Shown here in pieces: positions 35,601 to 47,737 of a DNA stretch of 64,000 bases. Where the stretch lies: the NCBI GenBank assembly GCA_023053545.1, contig JAKZAN010000002.1, positions 6,940,790 to 7,004,789 of the forward strand, written 5' to 3'. The notes under the pieces were generated by a model that saw only the letters and a list, made by a program, of their open reading frames with translations, was not told where the DNA came from and did no database searches. Position numbers and translations under genes: made by a program. This stretch comes from Lepidurus packardi (Eukaryota; Arthropoda; Branchiopoda; Notostraca; Triopsidae). Position 1 is the first letter of the stretch. Each line of letters starts with the position of its first letter.

Positions 35601-38600
35601 TTCGCGAGATAGCAAAGCAGCTACTAGGCAAAGTAATCCATGTGGATTGGCCCCACCTAGTTGAAGGGCGTGTCGTAGGCGTGGCTTCGCCTCAAGTGCG
35701 CTTTGACCTTGATAAAAATACAGGATCCGTAGTGGAATCCGAAGAAGATCAACGAAAATGGGGCATGCTGGAGGATGGATTCCGTGACCGATACGCCACT
35801 CGTTGGGGCATACAAATTGGCCATACCCCAATGCTCGTATATGTCACGCCCCTTCAAGGCAGACAATATGTCGTCACACAGGTATGTTAATTTACTTACT
35901 TGTAATTTGTCTTGTTCATTTAATTAGCTAGTATATTATTGTGGTTTTACAGTTACCTTGCATTTTTAATGGGTTGATTAGTCATAATAAGTTTACTATT
36001 TCCTTTATTTACGGCATGCAAGCTCGCGCCTGTTATCGAAAAATCTTAAATTTATCAGTTTAGAACTAAGTAATTATTTATTTACTGATTTATTTATTCA
36101 TAACCTTATATATAGTAGATGCCGCCTATTGTGATCACTGGTTATTAGAGTCAGCCGCTTTATGGAATCAAATTTTAAAGGACCGATTCAAAATGATAAC
36201 ATTCATAGCATTTTAATCGGTTATTAGAATCACACTTTCGAATATTACAATCAATTCCAAAAGAATTTTCACATTTACAAAACGAAACTACAGTAGTGAT
36301 TGCTACATGGACTTTGCTTATTGGCCAATGGCATTCCTTTTACGTCGTTTTGACCAGTCCTGTCATTTCCAGCCTACTACTACGCAGGAGAAACCCCTTC
36401 TAAACTCCACAGTCAATTAAGTTAGAAGGTTATTCAATAGAATGACCAGTTTCTTTAATTTACTGGGAAAATTAAAAAGGATATAGTGTTAGTTGTGTTT
36501 TAGACGTGTAGCTACATAAAAATGGCGACGAACAAGAGAAGAGTTGATTTAAATGTAAAAGACAAGTTGCGGCTCATTCAAACTTAAGACAAGTTAAATT
36601 TAGAAGATTTGCCACAAAGGGAAGCGGCCGTTAAGTTAGGAATTCTCAATTATCTCTATACAAAATGTTGAAAAGTCGCTAGGAAACAAGCAGTAGTAGG
36701 TATAGTGAATCTAGAGAAAGGAAACGTGTTGGAAAGTATACAAAAGTAGATGATGCTTTATTTCTTTGGTTTAAACAAGCCAATTCGTTTCATTCGCCGA
36801 TTAATCGTAAAATTCTATTGAATATTTCTGATTTTCGGTTATTAGAATCTCCGTTTAATAGAATCAATATTCACTTGACATGCGTTATCACAATAACCGG
36901 CATTTACTGTATTTATTAATATAACTTTTTCGTTATAAAGTTTTTTGCTATTTTGTAGGTACAGTTTGAACACTCAAGTTAAACTTAGGAAGATTCATGA
37001 TTAGGTTTCTTTACTTCTTGTAGGCTGGGCGAGTGACACTGGACAAGCAATGGAGCTCTGTGATTGCTCCCTATCCTTTACAGGCTACAGTACAGGACAT
37101 CAAAGTTTTAGAGCCTTTGAGTTCCATTTGCCAATATGAGAGTCTGGAAGACTTGTTTCCGCCCAATTCTGTGTGCTTTATGTTGGGCCATCCACATTAC
37201 GGCTCTATGGGTCGCGTCGTCAAGGCCAGTTCCCATCAAAAGACTCAAATCAAGATTCTATGTCATGTACGATCGGAGCCAGACCTGCGAGCAATCTATC
37301 GAGCCCATAAGGGCAGCTCGTACATGCCAGGGTACATGGCTGCTACCCGTGTAGGTATCAGTTCGCATCTCTTGTCGAGAATCACAGGAAATGTGGTTAT
37401 CATTTCCTCGAGTGGGAAAAAGGTGGGCGTGGGCTTGAACCTCAAGCTCAACAAGAAGAACCAAGAAGTACCTGGCTATTCGAAGCGCATTGAAGGGCAA
37501 TGGCAGTACTCTAAGAAATGCATTGACATCTTAAATAATTACTGTGCCAAATTCCCTGAGCTTTTCGATTTCTTGTCGGGAAATGCCAGCAATGACATTT
37601 ACAACGCCAAAGAGATCTTTGGAGATAAAGAGGAAGAGGTGTTGCCCGCTTTGGAGGCTTACGTAAGTCAACTTGAGTGTCAACATGCCGACAGAGCCAC
37701 TTGTGGGGGCGTGGGCTTGGAAACCGACGTTATTAAACTTATGGAAGAGGAAATCGATCGCCAGAAGGAAAATTTGAAAGAAAAAGTGGTCAATATGGGA
37801 GTCAAACCACACTTGCTCTATAAAGTAAACACTATTTTCATTTAGACTTTTAGTTACTTTATTTTTTTGTATCCTTTAGCCTCATTTGTACAACGGAAGC
37901 GCAATTCCGGACCCCAGTACTACTTACCTTATCATGGACCGCGTTATTTACGTAAAAGAAGGGTCTTCAGTTCCTGTCGGGCTAAAAGGAACCATCATAG
38001 GTATAGCTCTTTCACGTTGAATTTACTAGTTTAGCATTTTTTAATCGAGGGTTTTTGTAGGAATCGTAGAAGCAGCAAAGCCGATGGATTCGGTATACGA
38101 AGTTTTATTTGACGAAGAGTTTCCTGCCGCGATTAGCATCAAAGGATCTGGTTTAAGGGCGTTTCGGTTATCGTCAGCCACACTAATAAACATCAGCCAT
38201 GGCTACAGAAACGTCAATACCTTCCCGCCCGTTGCTTTCGCCAAACCTCCGCCGATGCAGACAGCTTCTTATTCTGCCAAAACCAAAGAGCAGAACCAAG
38301 CTCGAGTTCCCCCCAAACCTCCTACAAGAGCGCCTGTTTCGAGTACAGGGACTAGGAAATCTGCGTCGTTACTTGTGGCCGAAAGGGCTCGAAGCAGTAC
38401 TACTAGTATTCAAAAGCCAGTCGAAACTGCTGCAGCGCCTCCTTCGGCTGAAGGTCTGAAAAGTTTGTTGAATATTGGACAAGAAAATCAGAATCAGAAA
38501 CAAACGCTCAACCAGGTCAGTGAATTTGAGGCGATCTGGCTCAATTTGAAAAAGCAGAAAGCTCAAGCACCCACTTTACAAGAAGCAGCACGGAGTTTGC

Positions 38601-40519
38601 CCAGCGCTGAACCTGCCCCTGCTCCTAAAGCTATACCCACGCCCCCCGCTTTGGTCGACGATTGCAGTAGGGAATTGGGAAAATTGCTGAATATTAACGG
38701 CAATGGTTCGGCCAGTATTGAATCGTCGGATAAACCAACACCACTAGTAGCCAGTGTTACTGGTCGACCCCTGAGCTTGCAGGAATTGTTCCAAGTACGT
38801 CTGATTCTAAGATAAGGAATTAGGTTAATTAATGGGACTATTAATTTCAGTCAAATTAAATGAATTGTTGTTATTTACTTAACTAATGTATGATTTGGTA
38901 GAAAGTCAAGGAACATTGTTTAGTGAAGGAATTTCCAGAAATTTAAGAACTCATGGTAAGCTGAGGCAATTTCTGTTACACAAGAAATCTTAATCATGAG
39001 AAAAGGCCATTAGTTAAGTTTATTAGAATGATTAAAGAAAGGTGAGCGCATTTGATAATTTAGTTAAGGTTCCCGTATACCGTAACTCGGTATAGGCGGT
39101 TAGCATGGAGAATTTCGGAACAACTTTTTGAGAAAACTTTTCAACTTTTCCAACTTTTCAGTATCTCTAATGAAAAAATTTCTTTGACAGTAATCTTGAG
39201 CTTGCTAACAGGTAGTGCACAACCAAAGACAAATTTTGTTCTAATGAGATATAAATTAGCAATATGCAAATGAAGTTTGCAACTATGAGAAATACGTTGA
39301 ACTAAAATTGTATACTAGCTGCTAACAAAATTTATGCGTTAGATTGCTTTCAAACCTGACGAGCCTTTTTCGATAAATCTCGTTCCGAATGTTCGACGAC
39401 TTGATTTGAGACTTTGTGCTACTACGGCAAACTGTGGTGACACATTATACTTTTCAGAATCAAAGCAAGCGTAGAAACTTTGCCGGCAATTAGCTATCGA
39501 TTTCTGTTTTCACTTTGTTACGCAAGGCTTTGGCAAAACCATAACAAACATGAGTGCCATCTGTGACTGTTTCGCATCAATAAGCTAAGGCATACGGGAG
39601 TCTTAATAAGAGAAATTCTGGTACATGAAGTGATTTCATTAGGAAAGAAATTTTATTTAAGGAATTTAATTAATTAAGAACTGCTATTAAATCCACTTAG
39701 TTAACAATTTGCTTAATGTACCTTGTTGGACTATTTTAGAGCGCCAATCTTCAGCCACAGGTTGCCCTAGGGCCGCCACTAATGGTCGCCCCCCCTCCGA
39801 CTAATCCCACCCGAGAACTCATGATCAAATGCCAGGAAAGAAGTAAAAAATCCAATCTGGTTCTATATAATCTAAGATAAGTTAACGAGAATATTCTTAT
39901 TGTTTAGGTTGGGGCGTGCCCATGTATACTTATATTGAGACTTTGAGTGGCGTTGTAGCCAAGATTGATCTACCGATTGGGGGAAGCATAGCTGGTCCCC
40001 CAGCTCTTGACAGGAATGTGGTAAGTCTTGAAAGACCCTTTTTATATACATCTAGAAAAAAATAGCTAAATATTTCTGTGTTCCGTAACTGTGTAGGCGG
40101 CAGAAGCTGCTGCTAGTCAAGCATTGACTCATTTTGGATTAAGAGGAAACCCGTTAACTATCCCGTTACCTATGCCTATTCCGCACCAGTTCAACCACAG
40201 ATTTCCCATGCCTCCGTTTCCTCTAACGAGACCTGCTACAAGTTTTGTGCCATTACAAGTACAAGCAGGGAGACAGTCCGGTTCTGCAAAGCATAACGCC
40301 GCGCCTGCGCAGAACGTTTTTGTACCTCCACCGCCAGTACCTGCCCCTGCGTCCGCGCCTGCGCAATCGCAGCCAAGTCGCCATCACCAAAATGGTAATA
40401 CGAATCACAAGAAAGGTCAAGCAAATGAAAAAAATACGCGTCCACAAGTAGGACAAAATCAAGGTCGGCCACCTGGTAAACCCCGTCTAGCGGCGAGATT
40501 CGATATGGCAAAATTCTGA
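32679..40519 (+). CDS. XRN1: 5'-3' exoribonuclease 1 (Pacman)
   Basis: Sixteen exons (32679-32753, 32867-32998, 33060-33368, 33486-33830, 33902-34022, 34058-34227, 34285-34565, 34627-34845, 35012-35159, 35213-35881, 37024-37824, 37880-38000, 38061-38794, 39740-39842, 39908-40020, 40097-40519) total 4764 nt, 1587 residues (fly 1613, human 1706). Residue numbering matches the family: Asp35 (LYLDMNGIIH), Glu176 and Glu178 (GEGEHKIM), Asp206 and Asp208 (GLDADLIML) and Asp297 (GNDFIP) bind the catalytic Mg ions, and Lys93, Gln97 and Arg100-Arg101 form the 5'-phosphate pocket. An acidic Ser/Asp/Glu linker follows near residue 420. The second conserved region (RIQWN-like block, DLNGKQQDWEALVLIPFID) and the PAZ/Tudor, winged-helix and SH3-like domains come next. 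The Pro/Gln-rich tail is disordered. It degrades decapped mRNA in the cytoplasm. The two largest introns hold DNA transposons. Confidence 0.98.
36113..36909 (+). mobile_element. Tigger/pogo element remnant (797 bp) in XRN1 intron 10
   Basis: The element lies between TA dinucleotides with terminal inverted repeats of about 25 bp (left tAGTAGATGCCGCCTATTGTG, right reversed CAGTAAATGCCGGTTATTGT). Inside, from 36522, a transposase N-terminus is recognisable: MATNKRRVDLNVKDKLRLIQ, then LPQREAAVKLGI and, further on, ALFLWFKQANS with PINRKILL. This is the psq/CENP-B-like DNA-binding region of Tigger/pogo transposases. The reading frame is broken by stops and shifts, and the catalytic DDE region is missing, so it cannot encode an active enzyme. 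It belongs to the same family as the 176-bp MITE at 11639. Its orientation follows the transposase fragment. Confidence 0.85.
39070..39600. mobile_element. TIR DNA element, copy B, in XRN1 intron 13
   Basis: The ends TTCCCGTATACCGTAA and, reversed, CTCCCGTATGCCTTAGCTTA are inverted repeats. The body is a diverged reverse-orientation match to copy A at 31528-32480 and lacks the hAT insertion, so it shows the pre-insertion site. It has no coding capacity. Intron 13 (38795-39739) otherwise holds only AT-rich sequence. Confidence 0.8.
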
Positions 40520-40693
40520 AAGTTTTTGACGAGTTTAACTGTAGTTACAGAGACAACAAACAAGTTTTTAACACGAAATTTGGAGTGTGTGCATGGTTAA
40601 CCACTAAGAAAACGAAATTGACAAGGTTTACCTAGCATGGGAAAGATATACTTTATTTTTCGTGTTTTTTTGTGTTTTTTGGTCTTTGTATAC

Positions 40694-41532
40694 TCAAGTT
40701 ACTACAAGTTCTGGTGTTCTCCCGCCCGAAGCTTGGGCACGGGACACCTCTTCACGGAATTTGACAATAGTTTCCTTTGCTAACGTCAGTCGTTCTTTCA
40801 GATCGTTGATTTCATTGCGGACTTTTCCTTTCGCTTCATCAATGGCCTCCAAAGTCTTTCGTTTCTTGTCTTCATCTAGAAAGAAACGAGAATAATGAAT
40901 TAGATATGAGATTATTTTCTCTCCCATAAGACTGTTTTGATAGGTGGGGGTAATTACAGTCGGTTTCGTGTTTGTAAGGTCCAGGAGTTAGCGGTCGTAG
41001 GGTTTCCAGCAATTGCTGCATCATTGCGGTAGGTTCTTGGAAGATGATCTCTTCATAGAACTCTGAAACCAGAGGTTTTTTATCCACTATATTCGCAGTC
41101 GAGCCAGGAGCGTTTTGGAATAGTTTGAGGATATGGTAGAGCGTTACAGGACGCTCGTTTGGGTCTTGAAAGTAGATTTTGATAATGATTTCGAACTCTC
41201 CCCAGCCAGTTTCGGTGACTTCGTAAGGCGGTTTGCTCAAAACGCGATTTTGGTTGGTGTAACTTTCATGGAGCTTAAAGTGTACCTTCTTCACGTACAC
41301 AGACATGTCTTCATTATCGTAAGGTTTTAGATAAACCGTCCATTCATGCGTATGACCATTGTCTCGTTTGTGACCAAAATACTTCGCAACATTTCCATAG
41401 ACAATCGGTTTAACGATAACAAGTCCCTAGGACAAAAAGAATAATACTAAGCAATACTACTCAGGTTATTGTTTGCTATTGTCTTACCTTTACTCTGCCT
41501 CCAGAATCAGGTCCATACTCAACAACTGACAT
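40694..41532 (-). CDS. YEATS4: YEATS domain-containing protein 4 (GAS41)
   Basis: Exons 41532-41488, 41426-40958 and 40875-40694 total 696 nt, 231 residues (human 227). After a short N-terminus ([16 protein letters not shown]) comes the YEATS domain, about residues 17-155: [50 protein letters not shown], the aromatic acyl-lysine pocket segment [15 protein letters not shown] and then [14 protein letters not shown]-terminal coiled coil follows ([20 protein letters not shown]), used for partner binding. The protein reads acetylated histone H3 as a subunit of the SRCAP and TIP60 complexes that deposit H2A.Z. It is tail-to-tail with XRN1 (174 bp between stops) and divergent from SLC12A9. Confidence 0.96.
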
Positions 41533-42224
41533 TCTACATAAAATCTCTTCAAATTTGGCGTCCTGTTTGTGTTTGTTTATATCGAATTCTTTATTTAGGG
41601 AAAGGAATCGGTATTGTTCATTCCAGGCGAGAGAATGATAACGGCGATACAATACTTGTAGAGACGTCTACAGCGCGTGCCACTGACCGCACTGGTGAAA
41701 TATTTTTCACAGTGTCAAACATAAATCTTTACACGCTGTGTACACGAACTGAGTGCCAAAAAGATTGCACCAGTGCAGCCAGTGCAGTAGAACGCGCTAT
41801 TGTTTAAGAAGCTAAGTAGCTCCGATAACTTGAAACGCACGCTCGCGGGTAAACGCAGCCAATAAGCACGTTTGTTTCTGAAACTAAGGCTAAAAAGCGA
41901 CCAATCGAAGTACGTCTGAAGACCTTTGAAGAGCTTGAAAGGGGGGTGTGTCTGTGTGTCAGTTTGTGTCGTGGCTCGGTGGAGTGTTGTTGTGGTAGGC
42001 GTATTTACATGAGATACCCATAAAACCCTTTAATTAATAACGGGTCCTTTCAGAAGTGCACGTGACAGTGTAATGGGTACCAAGTATTTTGAGTGATCTC
42101 TAGAAAAGTATTGCATTCTTGCTAGTTCGTTGGGCAAGTTCGCCACAAATAGATTTACCTTATCGGCATTACTAATACCATTAACATTAAACCACAGTAT
42201 TATACTGAATTTTTTAACAAAAAC
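41533..42224. promoter_or_regulatory. divergent spacer YEATS4/SLC12A9
   Basis: The 692-bp spacer between two start codons must contain both promoters. A TCAGTT initiator-like sequence at 41959-41964 sits within a GT-rich run and could mark the SLC12A9 start, giving a 5' UTR of about 260 nt. No TATA box is evident. The call is from layout plus this motif. Confidence 0.4.
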
Positions 42225-45200
42225 ATGGAAGTCGAAAACGCGTTCTCTATCAATACCCAAAGCACGGGTGATGGTACTCCCCTTTTGCAAAGACGCTTAT
42301 TTAGAAGCCTAAGTGGCTCGGCCCCTGTAACTTCCGAAATCTCCATTAATTTGAACAATCCTGAATGTGATACATCCAAACCGACACAAAGTCATCGTAC
42401 ATTGGGTACGGTGGCCGGAGTCTTTAGCCCAGTTGCGCTATCCATGTTCAGTGCCCTTCTTTTTCTTCGAGTTGGTAAGAAACACAATGAAGAAACGCAA
42501 AGAAAACAACAATTAATTACCTTCAATCTTTGTCTAATTAATAGGTTTTCTCATTGGAAATGCTGGTTTACTCGAGACTTTATTACAGTTTGTTATTGCC
42601 TACATCATTCTGTTCTTTACAGTTAGTTCTGTTTGCGCTATTTCTACAAACGGAGCTATAGAGGGGGGAGGTTGTTATTGTAAGCTACCTTTTTGTCCCC
42701 TAAACCCTAACCTTGTCAGATGTTGACCTTTCCTTGTTTGCTTTTATTAGTTATGATAAGCAGAACCTTGGGTCCAGAGTTCGGCGGCAGTATTGGAACA
42801 CTTTTCTGCTTTGCAAATATCGTCAGTAGCTCCTTGTACTTGACAGGATGCGCCGAAGGCTTGATAGAAAACTTCGGCCCGTCTGGTATAACCATTGGGT
42901 TACTTTTATTTCAATTATTTAAAACGTCTATTTTATCCTCATTTAGGATTCTTGATTTCCCAAGGACTTCCTGACGGCCGTTGGTGGCGCTTTTTGTATG
43001 CTTCCGTTATGAATTTAGTCAACGTGGGTGTCTGCCTAACAGGAGCTGCGTTTTTCGCCAGGACGTCATTTGTAATCCTGTCAGTAGTTGTGACCTGTCT
43101 GGGGGCCGTTTTGGTGTCTTTTTTAGCCCAAGGGCCATTGCAAATCCCCATTCCAGCTGCTAACCAAATAGTACAAAATGACACGTATCGAGTCAATGGC
43201 TCCTACACTGGCTTCCAAACCTCAACTCTGGAGAGCAATTTATACCCACATTATGGTCAAGATTACTCATCGGCAGGCACCGAAGTCAATTTTGCAATGG
43301 TCTTCGGTGTCCTTTTCAGTGGTGTAACGGGCATCATGGCTGGAGCTAACATGTCAGGTAAAGAAAAGACATCTTCTCGTTATAAATGTAAAATTATTTA
43401 CCAATACAGTGGAACCTCTCTTAACGAGCACCTCTCATAACGAGTAATTCACATAACGAGCAAAAAAAATGTGAAAAAATTGCCCCCTTAACGAGCGACA
43501 TTTCGCATAACGAGTGACGCAGAAAGGGAAGTCACGTAACGTATGAGTCACTTGTGAGCCGGGACTCATCAGTTTCGCTTAACGAGTGTTTCACATAACG
43601 AGCAAGATTCTGGAACGAATTATGCTCGTTATGAGAGGTTCCACTGTATTTAGAAGTTTATATTTATAAAAGTTATTATTTTCAATAGGAGAGCTGAAAG
43701 ATCCTGGTCGCTCCATACCTGTTGGCACCTTGTCAGCAGTTTGCTTCTCGTTTTGCGTCTACGTCATCCTTTCGCTCTTCACTGCTGGCACGTGTTCGCC
43801 ATTTCTCTTGCAAAACCATTTCTTGTATTTGCAAGGCTTGTGTCTTTGGCCTCCTTTTGTGACTGTGGGTATTGTGGCGGCCACGTGGTCGTCCGCTATT
43901 TCAAACCTCATTGGATCTTCGAGAGTATTAGCGGCGTTAGCCCGCGATAACATATTCGGACCTATTTTAACATGGGTTAATTGGGGCACGAGGAAAGGCA
44001 ATCCATGGGCGGCAGTCCTGGGAGTTGGGATTGGCGTTGAACTGTGCCTTTTGATTGGATCCTTGAATCAAATCGCCCAACTCAACTCTGTCCTGTTTCT
44101 ACTGTCCTATGCAGCCACCAATGTGGCTTGCTTGATGCCAGAATTGTCTTCAGCACCAAATTTCCGGTAATTTTCGAGTTCTCATTTTTCTTAGTTCTTA
44201 AATAATTGGTTTTAGTTTCTTTATTTTCTTCGTAAGTTTTAATAGCCATGTTGATTTTCTTAATTTTTTCGTAGTTATTTCATTTAGTCTTTATTATTAA
44301 TTCTTTTGTATTTATTTTTGGATAGACCCAGTTTTCCACTGTTTTCTTGGCATACTGCCTTACTGGGTTTAGTGGGGACACTGGTTATGATGTTTGTCAT
44401 CAATGCGATTTACGCCTCAGTAGCCGTTATCCTGTGCCTTGTGCTGGTGATATCTTTGCATTTATTTTCGCCAGGAAGAACAGCCAATTGGGGCTCCATC
44501 AGCCAAGCCATCATTTTCCATCAAGTAAGAAAGTTTTGAAATTCTATTAAAGGTAACCTATTTCTAAGCTTTTCTCTTCGTTCTGTTCCAGGTTCGCAAG
44601 TATTTGCTCTTACTGGACGCGAGGAAAGACCATGTCAAGTTTTGGCGCCCTCAGGTTTTGTTACTCGTTTCCAATCCCCGCTCTGCAGCTCCTTTGATCA
44701 CGTTCGTCAACGCCTTAAAGAAAAGTGGCCTTTACGTTTTGGGTCATGTCAAGATTGCGGCCAATCCTGATGCCTTGTATGACGAAGATAGCAGTCAAGA
44801 AGGATCTATTGGGGAGCCTACTGCAGAGGAACAAAACGCTTGGCTGACAATCATAGAAAAACTCAGGGTTAAAGCCTTCTTAGAAGTCACTATAGCGTCA
44901 TCTCTACGGGAAGGATTGCGTCACCTTGTTCGATTGTCAGGCCTGGGAGCCATGAAACCCAATACTGTCATATTAGGTTTCTATGACCAAACTCGCCCCC
45001 AAGATTTCCTCCAAGATCTCAGTCCCAGGTTTGGATCTTCTTTTCTTTCAACTTTCGTTCTGTTATACAATTTTTATTTCGAAACCTTCTGTTTATTTTT
45101 TATTTATTTTTTTAAGTGTCTTAGTTAAAGTTTTTTTTAATATTTTAAGTTTTCTTGTAAGAGTGTTCGAAGCTTTTCGCTTTCTTGCATTTTTGTAAAA

Positions 45201-46450
45201 TTTATTTTTGTGAACAAAAACATATTTTGCTTCATTTTTGTAAATTTAAAAAAAAATGGAAGTTTTGTTTAAATTTGTTTTATGTTTTTGGTTTAGTGAT
45301 CGACCCGGTATGGTCGTGGCATCAGTATCGGCGCTATCCATCTCGTCCTTGTCGGATGCCGTGTTCCCGCTGCGTTCCCCCCAGCTTCAGACACGCCCAT
45401 CTGTGCAGGAGTACGTGGCTATGGTTTCGGACGTACTGAAAATGCAGAAGAATGTGTGTCTCTGCCGTCACTTCCATAACTTGGATGTTACCAAGATCAA
45501 GAGGTTTACATTAGGATTTAGCCGAGCCTCTTTACTAATTTTGTCTAATTGTAATTTATTTTTATTTTTAGAGGGAATGAGTTGTCATATTTGGATGTTT
45601 GGCCCATGGATTTTCTATCCAATCGGATTTCACCTGTCAGCCCTGATTGGTCCTTGGATACCACCGGTCTTTTCTTGTTACAACTCGCGTGCATTGTGAA
45701 TATGGTAATAAATCTTCTTTATTATCAAATTTCTCATTTATTTGTTTCCATCCTGTAAATATATTCTTTTTTCTTTTATTTTAATGACTAGAGACAAAAT
45801 AATAAGTAAACTTTAATTAAATTTAATAGATATCAATAAATAATAACTAAAATGCAATACATTTCTAGTAATAATAAAATAGAAAATTACTATTTAAGTT
45901 GGTATTTTATTTTTTACTTGTTTATAAATTGATACTCACCTGTAATATTTCGTAAATATTTTGAAGGTTCCTCAATGGAAACAATTCCAAGTGAGAGTCT
46001 TTCTATGCGTCCAATCAGAGGAAGCAGTTGGACCAGAGCGTGAATTCCATTTAAAAGCACTGCTTCAACAATTGCGAATCAATGGAAAGATCAAAATAGT
46101 TACATTCCCTGTTGAGTCAGCTCCTGCGTGGACGGATTATAGAGATAAGACTCTCCCAGCTTACGTGCAACAGTAAATTGTCTATCTAAAAAAAGACTCC
46201 CTTTTCTTAAACCAAATTAGAACTAAACGGATTTTTATATTTTTGTTTTCTTAGGTTAAACACTATGATATTAACTGAAAGTGAGCGCACAGCCGTGAGT
46301 TTCTTGTATTTACCGTCGCCACCAGTGTGGGCTCATAAAACAGACAATCTGGCTGAAGCTTATTTAACATTATTGACGTTATTAAGCCAAGGGTTGCCTC
46401 CAACGTTGTTTGTACGAGGCGTAAGCCCCGTCACTTCCACCCATTTATAA
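42225..46450 (+). CDS. SLC12A9: cation-chloride cotransporter family member 9 (CIP1)
   Basis: Eleven exons (42225-42474, 42545-42679, 42751-42885, 42947-43357, 43689-44166, 44326-44524, 44592-45028, 45297-45503, 45572-45704, 45967-46172, 46255-46450) total 2787 nt, 928 residues (human 914). The APC-fold membrane domain opens with [19 protein letters not shown] and [20 protein letters not shown], then the signature [12 protein letters not shown] and [20 protein letters not shown]. Further helices include [20 protein letters not shown] and [18 protein letters not shown]. The cytosolic C-terminal domain is present ([20 protein letters not shown] and the ending [15 protein letters not shown], close to the human ending). 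This distinguishes it from the NKCC and KCC branches. The human protein modulates other cotransporters and has been reported on lysosomes. Intron 4 holds a MITE. Confidence 0.95.
43407..43646. mobile_element. TA-flanked MITE (240 bp) in SLC12A9 intron 4
   Basis: Terminal inverted repeats are near perfect: left CAGTGGAACCTCTCTTAACG and right (reversed) CAGTGGAACCTCTCATAACG, each flanked by TA (43405-43406, 43647-43648). The ends match the Tigger/pogo-type consensus start CAGTGGAACC. Inside, TAACGAG-like words recur about eight times on one strand, giving a subterminal array. No coding capacity. Confidence 0.92.
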
Positions 46451-47572
46451 AGTAAAAAAGGAAGAAAATATAATTACAAGTTTTATTAAGTGCTACTTTC
46501 CGGAATCAATTTTGACGTTATTTTCCTCATTCGCAGGTGTTTCTTTTCAGCTTGTATGAAATTATGCTACGGAAAAAGACAAAAAAAGGAGCCCTGGCTT
46601 GCTTTGTTTCGGAAATTGTTACATTCTACTTAATTCGAAGGATGTTGTAGGGAAAAGGATAAGGAAACAAAAGGGGGCCAAGCTATCAGCATTGCCAAGG
46701 AAATTAAAATAAAGAAATAAATGAAAATTGAGAGCTTAGGCGCGAGAACTAATGTAATACAGATTATGCTTTTATTCAATAGTTAACCTTAATCGTGGAC
46801 CCTTTTTCTTTTGATCAATTAAGAGAAGTCGGAGTCTTGTAAACAGTGTTGAAGGATCATTGGGAGCTGTAAAAGACACTAATTACTTATTACAATTCCC
46901 TTTAGGTTCACATAGGGCGTTATCCACCTTTCAGACAGTTTATTACACGCTGTGGTCTCCTCCGACAAGAACACGTTTGAGTGCTGCTACTAACGCCAAT
47001 TATTGCAGCAGCAAGGGATAGACGGGAAGGAGGAAAGCTCGAAGAATCCGATTTTAAGGTAAGATAGATGATGTTTTCCTTCCATTTAGTTCAAGGCAAC
47101 ACCCAACACAGGGACTGAATTATTGCCAAAGCTGATATTTGCAGTTCAAGTGCCTTAGAAGGTACACTTTTGGCTGGAATGTGACCAAAGAAACCAACGC
47201 AAAAGAAAATTGCCTCTTTTGCTTTTCTGTTTATTTATCCAGCAGGTCTCCAAACTCGGCCAACTTTTTGTTGCCTAGAAAACTTATTTTCTATATGACT
47301 AAATGTATACAAAACGATAAGGTTAGTGTCTTTGTCTTGTCTTTTTTGTTGTGTACAACGTTGGCGAGTTAGTTGAACAACAAGACGACAATATAGGTAA
47401 GACTGGTTTGATGCGGCGCTGCAGCATTCCGCTTCATGTAGTAGGTTAATGTCAAACAAAACTTGCCAAAACAACTGCTAAACTATCAGGCGTTTGGGGA
47501 ACAAAAAAGACCAGCGAATATAAAGTTTAGCGATTTTCTGGTACCTGTTAACATTCTAGGCAAATTACATAA

Positions 47573-47639
47573 GGTACAACATTACAAATTACATAAGTGT
47601 AAAGTGACACTGAAGATTGTGAAATTGTAATGTTACAAC
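47573..47639. repeat. imperfect inverted repeat, ACAACATTACAA type
   Basis: The left arm GGTACAACATTACAA (47573-47587) pairs at 12 of 15 positions with TTGTAATGTTACAAC (47625-47639). The motif resembles the palindromic units scattered at 57.5-58.6 kb. Confidence 0.5.
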
Positions 47640-47737
47640 GCAGTTTAGAACTAGTTTGCTATTAAAATTTAGTGATGTCCAGAAAAACGACCCAATTAGA
47701 GCAATTACTCTAGAGATCCATGCTTATCCAATTATTG

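Noticed and set aside
42225-46450. NKCC or KCC cotransporter
   Set aside because: The N-terminal RTLGT block, [12 protein letters not shown] motif and C-terminal [11 protein letters not shown] match SLC12A9, not the ion-transporting NKCC/KCC branches.
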